Of a stretch of DNA of 37,605 bases, positions 27,344-34,360 are shown in pieces. The notes beneath the pieces are model-generated. The model was not told the origin of the DNA. It searched no databases and was given only the letters and a program-made list of their open reading frames with translations. The DNA comes from Bacteroidota bacterium (GTDB lineage Bacteria > Bacteroidota > Bacteroidia > Chitinophagales > Chitinophagaceae). The DNA lies in assembly GCA_026391195.1 (NCBI GenBank), contig JAPLEI010000092.1, positions 1 through 37,605 of the forward strand, read 5' to 3'. Position 1 is the first letter of the stretch, and each line of letters opens with the position of its first letter. The translations under genes were made by a program, and so were the position numbers.

Positions 27344-29164
27344 TTATGAAAAATAATATAAAATCCAAATTGTAACACCTGCCAGCAAGGCGGTATAAAA
27401 ATCAGTTGAATACAAGAAAGGTTGCCTTTTTATTTCGGTTTTAGCACGAGGTGAAAAATAGCGGAGTCCGGCAAATAACGCTGCGGTATACAGTGCTGCC
27501 GGCCAGGACAAAGAAGCAGCCGTAAATCCAATATATATCAAACAGCCGAAGAATATATGTCCGCCAACAAAAAATGAAATTGGCAGCACCATTTTTTTGG
27601 CTGAACCCATCACATCCATATCATTTACCGGAATGTTGGTAGGCTGCTTTTTATTTAGCCAATAAGAAAGAATGGATTGAATCATTATACATCCAATAAA
27701 CACAATAATTACCCGGTGTAAAAAATTAATATGCTCACCCAAATAACTATGCAGAAGGGGGAAGGATGAAAAATAGTGGTCGTAACTATATTCAACTGCC
27801 CAACTTAATAATGGAGAGATGATTAATACAGCCACTGCCGAAGAGGGATGTATTTTTTTAAAACATACGCCCATAAAAAACACCGTAACAATACCCGGCT
27901 TTAGATAGGAACTATTTTTAGAGAGCACCAGAAAAAAATTGCCACCCGATGTGGGGGTGAATGTAACAAATGCAAGTACTGCAGCCAAAGCAGTTAATAT
28001 TACCACAAACCATCTTCCTGCTAGCACTAATTGTCGATCAGTAGCATTTCGATGAAAGTATTGCTGATAAATATCTACTGTTAATAAAGTAGAAGCTGCA
28101 TTGAGCATAGAATAAATACTCGAAAAAATAGCAGCTGTTAATCCGGCCAATATCCAACCAAATAATCCATATCCTGCCGGTACCACTTTACTCATCAAAA
28201 CCAAAAAAGCATCATCGGGTTGCACCCCCTCTAAATGCCAGCTATTTTTAAAAAGATAGGCAGCAGCCACTCCTGCAGCAATGGAGAAGAAGGGAATGGT
28301 AAGTTTTAAAAATCCCGCAACAATCGCTCCCAGTTGTGCATCGCGATTGGTTTTGGCAGAAAGTACCCGCTGCACTTCAAATTGATTGGTGGTCCAGAAA
28401 AATCCCTGTAATACCAAGAGTCCGCTAAATACCCCGGTCCAGGGAAGGTCGGGATGATTAGTTGGCAGATACAATTTCATCTTGTGTTGACCCACTGCAC
28501 TAGTATCAAGATGCAGCAAGCCCGACAAGCCACCAATTTCTACTCTACTCAGCGTTAGCCAACCCACTATTACCAAAGAAGTTACCATCAAAACTGTAAT
28601 CATGTTTTCCGAAACAACCAGCGATTGCATTCCGCCCCAGCAAATCAGGCAACAGGATATCACAGCGATACAGAGAATCCCTTGCATGTAAGAGAAAGTG
28701 AAGTTGCCCATTGTAAACAACAATCCCAGTTGGCGGCTGCCAATGTATAAACCACCCACCAATAAAATAAGAATGATGCCAATGATACAGATACTGTAGA
28801 TTAATCTAGCCCCAGAATTATACCGATGTTCCAGATAAGCGGATAGCGTAAATACGCCTCGCTGTCGGTAAACCGGAATAAATACATAGCAGAGAAAAAT
28901 AATAGCGGGGATGGCCAGTATTTCGTAATGACTCTGTGCGAAACCGATGGAATAGCCAATGCCCAGCATGCCGATAATTTGAGACAGGCTCACATTGGCT
29001 CCATAAATAGAACCGGCTACCGACCACCAGCGCAGGGTTCTCCCGGCCATAAAATAATCTTCCGCATTTTTCTTTTTTCTGCCTGCCCAGATACCGGAAC
29101 CGACTAAATAAAGGGTTAGTACTCCAAAAACCAACCAATCAGTATAGCCCAGCAATTGTAGCAT
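27344..29164 (-). CDS. Sodium:solute symporter (SSS family)
   Basis: A 606-residue inner-membrane Na+-coupled transporter of the SSS/SGLT family with about 13-14 transmembrane helices. Markers are WAGRKKKNAEDYFMAGRTLR, WWSVAGSIYGANVSLSQIIG, RQRGVFTLSAYLEHRYNSGA, GLTAAIFSSIYSMLNAASTL (the Na+-site helix with consecutive Ser) and FVTFTPTSGGNFFLVLSKNS. The nearest relatives by pattern are sugar or sialic-acid-type members found next to glycan-active enzymes in Bacteroidota. It starts 10 bp after the SsuD-like monooxygenase stop and is followed by the SGNH esterase, so the three form one transcription unit. Coupling to either neighbour's substrate is inference. Confidence 0.93.
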   Translation of the reverse strand: MLQLLGYTDWLVFGVLTLYLVGSGIWAGRKKKNAEDYFMAGRTLRWWSVAGSIYGANVSLSQIIGMLGIGYSIGFAQSHYEILAIPAIIFLCYVFIPVYRQRGVFTLSAYLEHRYNSGARLIYSICIIGIILILLVGGLYIGSRQLGLLFTMGNFTFSYMQGILCIAVISCCLICWGGMQSLVVSENMITVLMVTSLVIVGWLTLSRVEIGGLSGLLHLDTSAVGQHKMKLYLPTNHPDLPWTGVFSGLLVLQGFFWTTNQFEVQRVLSAKTNRDAQLGAIVAGFLKLTIPFFSIAAGVAAAYLFKNSWHLEGVQPDDAFLVLMSKVVPAGYGLFGWILAGLTAAIFSSIYSMLNAASTLLTVDIYQQYFHRNATDRQLVLAGRWFVVILTALAAVLAFVTFTPTSGGNFFLVLSKNSSYLKPGIVTVFFMGVCFKKIHPSSAVAVLIISPLLSWAVEYSYDHYFSSFPLLHSYLGEHINFLHRVIIVFIGCIMIQSILSYWLNKKQPTNIPVNDMDVMGSAKKMVLPISFFVGGHIFFGCLIYIGFTAASLSWPAALYTAALFAGLRYFSPRAKTEIKRQPFLYSTDFYTALLAGVTIWILYYFS

Positions 29165-29174
29165 GTAGTTAATA

Positions 29175-30338
29175 TTAGCGAAGGGAAGCGGTGGTGAGTG
29201 GAGTTATAGGAGTAGAGGAAGGTTTTCTTCCCTGCAGCACATTCAGTTGTGCCAAAGAGAGTTGGGGTAAAATATGTTCGGCAACCAAACGGGCTTCCTC
29301 CATCAGCGGATATCCTGATAGAATAAAGGAACGAATACCCATATCCATGTATCGATTGAGTTTAGCCACAATTTGATCATGGGTTCCTACCAATGCGCCA
29401 CCACACCCGCTGCGGGCGCGACCAATGCCCATCCAGAGATTGGGCTCCACAAAATCATCGGCATCGGCTTTTTCGTTTCGGAGTGCATCTTGTCTTTTTA
29501 CCCCCTCCGAATGAGCATCCTGCGCCCGGCTCTTTAGGTTGAGTGTATTCGCATCAAAGCGACTCATGATATGCCGCGCATGTGCACGGGCTTCCTGTTC
29601 AGTTTCTCTTACAATAATATGTATGCGTAATCCAAAATCGATTTTCCTGTTTTCAGCAGCTGCCCGCTGGCTCATATCCTGCATGGTTGCATAGATACTT
29701 TCTTCAGTTTCGGGCCACATCAAAAACACATCACAATAGCGGGCACATAAATCACGCGATCCGGGAGAATTTCCGCCAAAGTACAGCAGCGGACCTCCAT
29801 TTTGCTGATAGGGCTTTACGGGATCGGTTGAAAGCTGTAAATCGGTATATACTTTCCCTTGATGGTGAATGGCGTCTTTCGTCCAAGCCTGTTGCAGAAT
29901 TTCAATCACTTCGGCACAACGTTGGTATCTGAACGCGGGATCTTCGCGCAACCCGGGCAAATCGGAATTGATGATATTAATCGTGAGTCGTCCCTCCAGC
30001 AAATGGTCGAGGGTGGCAATATGCCGGGCCAGCATGGGGGGATGAATTTCTCCAGTTCTGATGGCGAGCAACAAATTCATTTGATGGGTACTTCCAGCCA
30101 AGGCAGCCGCAAAGGGAATTCCCTCTTGCCCAACCATATAGGAGGTTGGCAACAACAAATTTTTAAACCCCAGTTGATCTGCCAGTTGGGCAATAGAACT
30201 GCAATGGGCAGCATTACTTCGGCGGCTTTCATCCAATACACCCAAAAATTCGGTATCACCCCCACATAAATCGTCGAACCAGGCAACTTCACAGCTGCGG
30301 ACGGCAGTTCGGATGGGTACAGTAGTATATGTTGCCAT
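29175..30338 (-). CDS. LLM-class flavin-dependent monooxygenase, SsuD-like
   Basis: A 387-residue FMNH2-dependent monooxygenase resembling alkanesulfonate monooxygenase, which releases sulfite from organosulfonates. I chose ATG 30338 (MATYTTVPIRTAVRSCEVAW) rather than 30368. SsuD-like blocks are LADQLGFKNLLLPTSYMVG, HIATLDHLLEGRLTINIINS, RYQRCAEVIEILQQAWTKD, GGPLLYFGGNSPGSRDLCAR, KIDFGLRIHIIVRETEQEAR, PNLWMGIGRARSGCGGALVG and MGIRSFILSGYPLMEEARLV. It lacks the usual flavin reductase (SsuE) and ABC importer neighbours and is instead the first gene of a unit with a sodium symporter and an esterase. The enzyme class is firm; the sulfonate substrate is unproven. Confidence 0.9.
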   Translation of the reverse strand: MATYTTVPIRTAVRSCEVAWFDDLCGGDTEFLGVLDESRRSNAAHCSSIAQLADQLGFKNLLLPTSYMVGQEGIPFAAALAGSTHQMNLLLAIRTGEIHPPMLARHIATLDHLLEGRLTINIINSDLPGLREDPAFRYQRCAEVIEILQQAWTKDAIHHQGKVYTDLQLSTDPVKPYQQNGGPLLYFGGNSPGSRDLCARYCDVFLMWPETEESIYATMQDMSQRAAAENRKIDFGLRIHIIVRETEQEARAHARHIMSRFDANTLNLKSRAQDAHSEGVKRQDALRNEKADADDFVEPNLWMGIGRARSGCGGALVGTHDQIVAKLNRYMDMGIRSFILSGYPLMEEARLVAEHILPQLSLAQLNVLQGRKPSSTPITPLTTASLR

Positions 30339-30442
30339 AGAGTAAAATGGAGACAAACAAATTAGCAAAATTCTTTCAAATTAAAGATATTTGATAGGAA
30401 ACTACTGGGTGAATCCCGGATAACAATCCTCAACCATAAACA

Positions 30443-31210
30443 ATGTATATGCGCAATTCGATTTCTCTCAAATCCTTCTGCTTTATTTTTTTAGCTGTTT
30501 TTTTATTTCTGCAGGGATGTATCAATATGTCTAAACAAGAGGCTGCCGACAAACCAGTTGGCAAGCAGGTAGTAGATTCAACTGCTAATTATCTAATTAA
30601 AGTAAACTATCCTGCAGAGCCGCAAGACAAGGAAGAAGTGATGAAAAAATGGGTTGACCTGAAGCTCAGTGATAAAAAATTTGAATGGAAAAATCTTACC
30701 ACACCTCGAAATGAATATCAGATCAATTATTCAGTTGTACAATCTGATTCTTCACAAACCGTGAGCTATGTGATGAATGAATATGAAAATACGGGCGGGG
30801 CGAGTGGCAATCAAAAAGTAACCAGCTTTTCTTTCAGGAATAACCAATTGATGGATATTCAGCAGATATTGAATTTTTCGGGCGGTAAAGATTTACAGTT
30901 AACCAAAATGTTGGCTGCGAAAGCTGCTTCCGACACAAATACATTCAGTGCTGCTATGTTGAATGAAAGCTTGGGTTTGAACTTTCTGAAAAAAGATGGC
31001 GTTTCGCTAGACACAGCCAAATGTAAGTGCAATGCATTTTTCTTTGGTTCGAATTTACAGTGTTATGTAATTCGCAATGAAGGGATTGGTTTTGTTTTTG
31101 GAAAGTATGTGGTTGGCCCAGGTTCTTCGCAAACGCCGGAAATATTACTAGATTGGAAAACGCTGGCTCCCTATTTACAACCCGGATTCGAAAGAATACC
31201 TAAGAAATAG
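30443..31210 (+). CDS. Lipoprotein with DUF3298/RsiV-like domain
   Basis: A 255-residue lipoprotein. The signal peptide MYMRNSISLKSFCFIFLAVF ends in LFLQGC with the lipidated Cys at residue 26; an alternative start at the second Met (30449) is possible. The mature part contains YEVxY-like strands: NEYQINYSVVQSDSSQTVSY, then NEYENTGGASGNQKVTSFSF, and NQLMDIQQILNFSGGKDL, followed by CYVIRNEGIGFVFGKYVVGP. This is the pattern of DUF3298 (PdaC/RsiV-like) proteins, which are beta-rich and sometimes bind lysozyme or cell-wall glycans. No catalytic residues are evident. It diverges from the SsuD-like gene and is followed 39 bp later by a beta-propeller protein. The domain assignment is moderately certain; the function is unknown. 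Confidence 0.8.
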   Translation: MYMRNSISLKSFCFIFLAVFLFLQGCINMSKQEAADKPVGKQVVDSTANYLIKVNYPAEPQDKEEVMKKWVDLKLSDKKFEWKNLTTPRNEYQINYSVVQSDSSQTVSYVMNEYENTGGASGNQKVTSFSFRNNQLMDIQQILNFSGGKDLQLTKMLAAKAASDTNTFSAAMLNESLGLNFLKKDGVSLDTAKCKCNAFFFGSNLQCYVIRNEGIGFVFGKYVVGPGSSQTPEILLDWKTLAPYLQPGFERIPKK

Positions 31211-31249
31211 CGTTCGCATACACATTCACTTTTTAACCTTGTGCTACTT

Positions 31250-32275
31250 ATGAAACGGAAAGCATTTATCCAACAAAGTTTATTGGCAATGGGTGGCCTG
31301 TTGATATTGAAAGATACCTTCGCTCGAGACAAGGGAAAAGTTTTTGGGCATAATAATATTACCTATCGATTAGATGAAAAATGGGGACAACTGGATATGA
31401 ATGTACATCCGGTAAATGATTGTCACGAAATGGTGCAGGATAGCCGGGGCAGAATTGTATTGCTAACGAATGAAACAAAGAATAATATACTTATCTATAG
31501 TAAATCGGGCAGATTACTCAGTTACTGGGGTACGGAATATCCGGGGGCACATGGATTAACGATTCAAAAGAATGGACGGGAAGATTTTTTATTTATCACG
31601 GATACGCAGTTGCACCAGGTTTATAAAACGACTAATAAAGGCAAGAAGCTATTAACCATTGATCCGCCCCTGGAGGCGGGTATCTACAAAAACAAAGAGG
31701 AATTTGTACCTACAGAAACCACTGTATTAGAAAATGGAGAATTTTATGTGGCAGATGGATATGGGGCGCAGTATATTTTACATTACGATGCGAATGGGAA
31801 ACTGAAAAACTATTTCGGTGGTCGGGGGAAGGAAGATTATCATCTGGACAATGCCCATGGCATCACCCTCGACACGCGTTCGGGAAGCCCTACCCTATTA
31901 ATAACGGATAGAACCCGCGCCTGCTTTAAACGATTTTCGCTGGAAGGTAAATTACTCGAGATTATTCATATACCCGGTGCAGCGGTTTGTCGTCCGGTTA
32001 TCAAGGGAAATTTTTTGTACGCAGCCGTATTACGATCTCCCAACCTAGATAAAGAGAATTCCGGTTTTGTAACCATCCTGAATGAAAACAACCAAGTAGT
32101 ATCCAATATCGGCGGTACGGAACCAATATATGAAAATGGAAAATTACAACCCCTTGCACAGGCCGATCCGATTTTTAAACATCCCCATGATGTTTGTGTA
32201 GATGAGGATGAAAATATCTATGTGGCTCAGTGGGCTTCGGGGAAAGTGTATCCGTATAAGTTGAAGCGGGTATAA
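31250..32275 (+). CDS. NHL-repeat/six-bladed beta-propeller protein
   Basis: A 341-residue protein, starting at ATG 31250 (MKRKAFIQQSLLAMGGLLIL) with an in-frame GTG at 31241 as the alternative. The N-terminus looks like an export signal. The rest has repeated blades of an NHL/SMP-30-like beta-propeller: HEMVQDSRGRIVLLTNETKN, GRLLSYWGTEYPGAHGLTIQ, GEFYVADGYGAQYILHYDAN, GKLKNYFGGRGKEDYHLDNA, HGITLDTRSGSPTLLITDRT, RACFKRFSLEGKLLEIIHIP and HPHDVCVDEDENIYVAQWAS. The alternating His-Gly/Asp-rich pattern resembles peptidylglycine monooxygenase-related propellers (PAL domain), but no such activity can be claimed. It is probably periplasmic. An inverted repeat begins at its stop codon (32275-32311). 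Confidence 0.85.
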   Translation: MKRKAFIQQSLLAMGGLLILKDTFARDKGKVFGHNNITYRLDEKWGQLDMNVHPVNDCHEMVQDSRGRIVLLTNETKNNILIYSKSGRLLSYWGTEYPGAHGLTIQKNGREDFLFITDTQLHQVYKTTNKGKKLLTIDPPLEAGIYKNKEEFVPTETTVLENGEFYVADGYGAQYILHYDANGKLKNYFGGRGKEDYHLDNAHGITLDTRSGSPTLLITDRTRACFKRFSLEGKLLEIIHIPGAAVCRPVIKGNFLYAAVLRSPNLDKENSGFVTILNENNQVVSNIGGTEPIYENGKLQPLAQADPIFKHPHDVCVDEDENIYVAQWASGKVYPYKLKRV

Positions 32276-32311
32276 TTCAGTTAGTTTTTTTAGCAGAGCG
32301 GCTATCTGAAT
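32275..32311 (+). other. Inverted repeat after the beta-propeller gene
   Basis: ATTCAGTTAG (32275-32284) and CTATCTGAAT (32302-32311) are complementary at 9 of 10 positions around a 17-base spacer that contains T7. It could act as a terminator-like hairpin for the preceding gene or as a leader structure for pyrC. A T tract after the stem is absent, so a classical intrinsic terminator is unlikely. Confidence 0.35.
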
Positions 32312-32392
32312 TATAGGATAATCGATAGCATTTTGAATTCAGTTTTCAAAATTTAATAGAAATTATACATACAATCAACAGGTAAAAAACCG

Positions 32393-33733
32393 ATGAAAAG
32401 TATTCTAATTAAAAACTGTACTGTTGTTAACGAAGGCGAAATAAAGGTGGCGGATATCCTGATCAAGGATCAAATTATAGAAGAAATAGGTTCGATAGGA
32501 TATAAGATAGATGCCATTGAAATAGATGGCAAGGGCAAGTATCTGTTTCCCGGAATCATAGACGGACAGGTACATTTTCGAGATCCAGGACTTACCCACA
32601 AGGGCGATATCCATTCGGAGAGCCGGGCTGCGGTTGCGGGCGGGGTAACTTCGTATATTGATATGCCCAACACTAAGCCCAACGTGCTTTCTCTGGAAAT
32701 TCTACAGGAGAAGTATCGCATTGCCGCCGAAAAATCTTTAGCGAATTTTGGGTTTTTTCTAGGTGTGAACGACGATAATATTGATGAAGTGATTCAACTG
32801 GATACTTCCGGATTGCTGGCAGTTTCTGATGATGGACTTTACTTTACCAAAAAGGGAAATTTACTGGCGGATAATCCAACCACACTGGAAAAGCTTTTTG
32901 CCAATTGCAAATCAATTGTTGCCATTCATTCTGAGAGAGAACAACTGATAGAAGCTAACGAAGCATTGTACCGAGAGAAATGGGGGGAAGATGTTCCTGC
33001 TTGGTGTCATCCACTAATCAGAAGCGAACAGGCCTGTTATGAGGCAACGGAAAGGGCCATTCGATTTGCGAATGAATATGGAGCCCGACTGCATATACTT
33101 CACTTAACTACCGAAGCAGAAACGCATCTGTTTCGCAATGACATCCCACTCCAGCAGAAAAAAATTACTACAGAGGTTTCTGTACACCATCTCTGGTTTT
33201 CGGATAAAGATTATGAGCGCCTGGGTATGTTAATCAAATGGAATCCAGCTATCAAAACGCAGAAAGACAAAGAAGGATTGCTGCAAGCATTGATAAACGA
33301 CCGCATTGATCTGGTAACCACCGACCATGCCCCGCATACCCTGGAGGAAAAACAACAACCCTATTTCCAGTCCATGTCGGGGGCACCCATGGTGCAGCAC
33401 TCCCTAAATGTGATGCTGGAATTTTATAAACAGGGCAAAATTTCCTTAGAGAAGATTGTAGAAAAAATGTGTCATAACCCTGCAATACTCTATCACATAG
33501 AAAAAAGAGGCTTTATACGCGAAGGATATTATGCCGATTTAGTGTTGGTAGATATGGATGCGCCGTGGACGGTAAGTAAAGAAAATATTCTATACAAATG
33601 TGGCTGGTCTCCGCTAGAAGGAACGCTTTTCAATACCCAAGTAACCCATACTGTAGTGAATGGTCATTTGGTATATGAGCAGGGGGAATTTGATGAGGAG
33701 CAAAAGGGAATGCCGTTGGTTGTGAGCCGGTAA
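32393..33733 (+). CDS. pyrC: Dihydroorotase (class I, Bacteroidota type)
   Basis: It cyclises carbamoyl-aspartate to dihydroorotate in pyrimidine biosynthesis and is a cytosolic binuclear metal enzyme. The protein is 446 residues. Markers are FPGIIDGQVHFRDPGLTHKG, AAVAGGVTSYIDMPNTKPN, SIVAIHSEREQLIEANEALY, ARLHILHLTTEAETHLF, TTEVSVHHLWFSDKDYERLG and the catalytic TTDHAPHTLEEK; the C-terminus WTVSKENILYKCGWSPLEG is typical. The first metal-binding HxH is QVH here (Gln59, His61), and the bridging-ligand region reads LLAVSDDGLYF. Allantoinase or hydantoinase could be alternatives by family, but the Bacteroidota-specific C-terminus favours dihydroorotase. It is about 120 bp downstream of the propeller gene and probably has its own promoter. 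Confidence 0.9.
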   Translation: MKSILIKNCTVVNEGEIKVADILIKDQIIEEIGSIGYKIDAIEIDGKGKYLFPGIIDGQVHFRDPGLTHKGDIHSESRAAVAGGVTSYIDMPNTKPNVLSLEILQEKYRIAAEKSLANFGFFLGVNDDNIDEVIQLDTSGLLAVSDDGLYFTKKGNLLADNPTTLEKLFANCKSIVAIHSEREQLIEANEALYREKWGEDVPAWCHPLIRSEQACYEATERAIRFANEYGARLHILHLTTEAETHLFRNDIPLQQKKITTEVSVHHLWFSDKDYERLGMLIKWNPAIKTQKDKEGLLQALINDRIDLVTTDHAPHTLEEKQQPYFQSMSGAPMVQHSLNVMLEFYKQGKISLEKIVEKMCHNPAILYHIEKRGFIREGYYADLVLVDMDAPWTVSKENILYKCGWSPLEGTLFNTQVTHTVVNGHLVYEQGEFDEEQKGMPLVVSR

Positions 33734-33740
33734 AAAAATC

Positions 33741-33799
33741 AGGTGGTGGCCACGAATGGAATCCTTGCTGGCATGCAGGAAACCAATAATCTACCACCT
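33741..33799. other. Long-range inverted repeat with inner hairpin after pyrC
   Basis: AGGTGGT (33741-33747) pairs with ACCACCT (33793-33799), extendable by one G-T and one G-C pair. Inside, TCC-TGC and GCA-GGA can form a smaller hairpin around TGGCAT. It begins 8 bases after the pyrC stop. It has no adjacent T tract, so it may be an mRNA 3' structure or a small structured RNA. The rest of the 136-bp gap up to the tRNA shows no gene. Confidence 0.35.
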
Positions 33800-33869
33800 C
33801 AATAGGGAGATAACAAAAAATTAGTCCTTAAATAGATCACACTCAATCCCACTCTCACTCTGTATTTTG

Positions 33870-33941
33870 TGGCCTCGCCAAGAATCGAACTTGGATCTGG
33901 AGCTTCGGAAACTCTTATACTATCCATTGTACTACGAGGCC
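33870..33941 (-). tRNA. tRNA-Arg (anticodon CCG)
   Basis: On the minus strand the 72-base gene folds into a standard cloverleaf. The acceptor GGCCTCG/CGAGGCC is a perfect 7 bp with discriminator A. The D stem is GTAC/GTAT. The anticodon arm AGAGT-TTCCGAA-GCTCC has anticodon CCG, with U33 and A37, and one weak A-C pair at its base. The T stem CCAAG/CTTGG has loop TTCGATT. CCA is not encoded. The anticodon reads the Arg codon CGG. A TACTTTTG motif lies 7 bases upstream of the 5' end. Confidence 0.95.
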
Positions 33942-33948
33942 GGGGGTG

Positions 33949-33956
33949 CAAAAGTA
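33949..33956 (-). promoter_or_regulatory. Probable -7 box of tRNA-Arg (TACTTTTG)
   Basis: On the minus strand TACTTTTG matches the Bacteroidota TAnnTTTG -7 consensus and ends 7 bases before the tRNA 5' end, so transcription would start close to the mature end. In the duplicated copy the same site reads TACTTTAG, losing the conserved TTTG. A clear -33 TTTG is not visible. Confidence 0.5.
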
Positions 33957-34150
33957 ATATTTCGGCGCTAATTCCTTGCTTATTTCGGTATGATAAGCGG
34001 TTTTCTACTTAAATTAAGTAATAGAGGTGGGAATGGAACCCAACAAACCCCTTATATGCGAGTATTTATACAATTTCCCTGAGGGGGCGGAACCAAAAAA
34101 TTCACTCTCCCAATATTTCACAATCACCCCCACGCTCACTCTGTAATTTG

Positions 34151-34237
34151 TGCCTCGACTAGAATCCCTGCCTGCCGGCAGGGAACTTGGATCTGGAGCT
34201 TCGGAAACTCTTATACTATCCATTGTACTACGAGGCC
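34151..34237 (-). pseudogene. tRNA-Arg(CCG) pseudogene
   Basis: This is a decayed copy of the neighbouring tRNA-Arg. The 5' acceptor strand, D arm, anticodon arm (CCG) and first T-stem strand are identical to the intact copy. The T loop then carries a 16-bp insertion, the second T-stem strand is changed (CTTGG to CTAGT), and one base of the 3' acceptor strand is lost. T-arm pairing is destroyed and the acceptor is shortened, so a functional tRNA is very unlikely. The upstream -7 box is also altered. Confidence 0.9.
34167..34182. repeat. 16-bp insertion with perfect palindrome CCTGCCGGCAGG
   Basis: CCTGCCTGCCGGCAGG sits exactly where the T loop of the tRNA copy is interrupted. Bases 34171-34182 are a perfect 12-bp palindrome, preceded by a 4-base repeat CCTG. 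It is absent from the intact copy. It resembles short mobile palindromic (REP-like) elements, but I see no second copy in this window. Confidence 0.6.
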
Positions 34238-34360
34238 GGGGGTGCTAAAGTAATATTTCGGCGCTAATTCCTTGCTTATTTCGGTATGATAGGCGGTTTT
34301 CTACCTAAATTAAGTACTATTAGAGGGAAGAAAACCAGCTCCCGCCTTACTTGAGCGCAT

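Larger units (their letters stand above)
33844..34020. repeat. Direct repeat copy 1, containing the intact tRNA-Arg
   Basis: This 177-bp segment is repeated at 34121-34316. From GAACTTGG (33887) to AAGTA (34020), 134 bp align without gaps to the second copy with only three substitutions. The first 43 bases are more diverged. This copy carries the functional-looking tRNA-Arg and its upstream promoter motif; the second carries the decayed version. Confidence 0.9.
34121..34316. repeat. Direct repeat copy 2, containing a tRNA-Arg remnant
   Basis: The second copy of the 33844-34020 segment, 100 bp downstream of it. Its 3' 134 bp (34183-34316) match copy 1 with three substitutions. Its first part differs by small indels and by a 16-bp palindrome-containing insertion at 34167-34182. 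The 100-bp spacer 34021-34120 holds no gene that I can see. Confidence 0.9.

Noticed and set aside
34014..34223. 69-residue ORF on the minus strand between the two tRNA copies
   Set aside because: It runs through the repeat and the tRNA remnant, has no recognisable protein features, and is explained by the RNA gene duplication.
33870..34237. tRNA duplication as an integrative element att site
   Set aside because: Integration duplicates the 3' end of a tRNA, while here the 5' part is preserved and the 3' part is damaged. No integrase or mobile gene lies between the copies.
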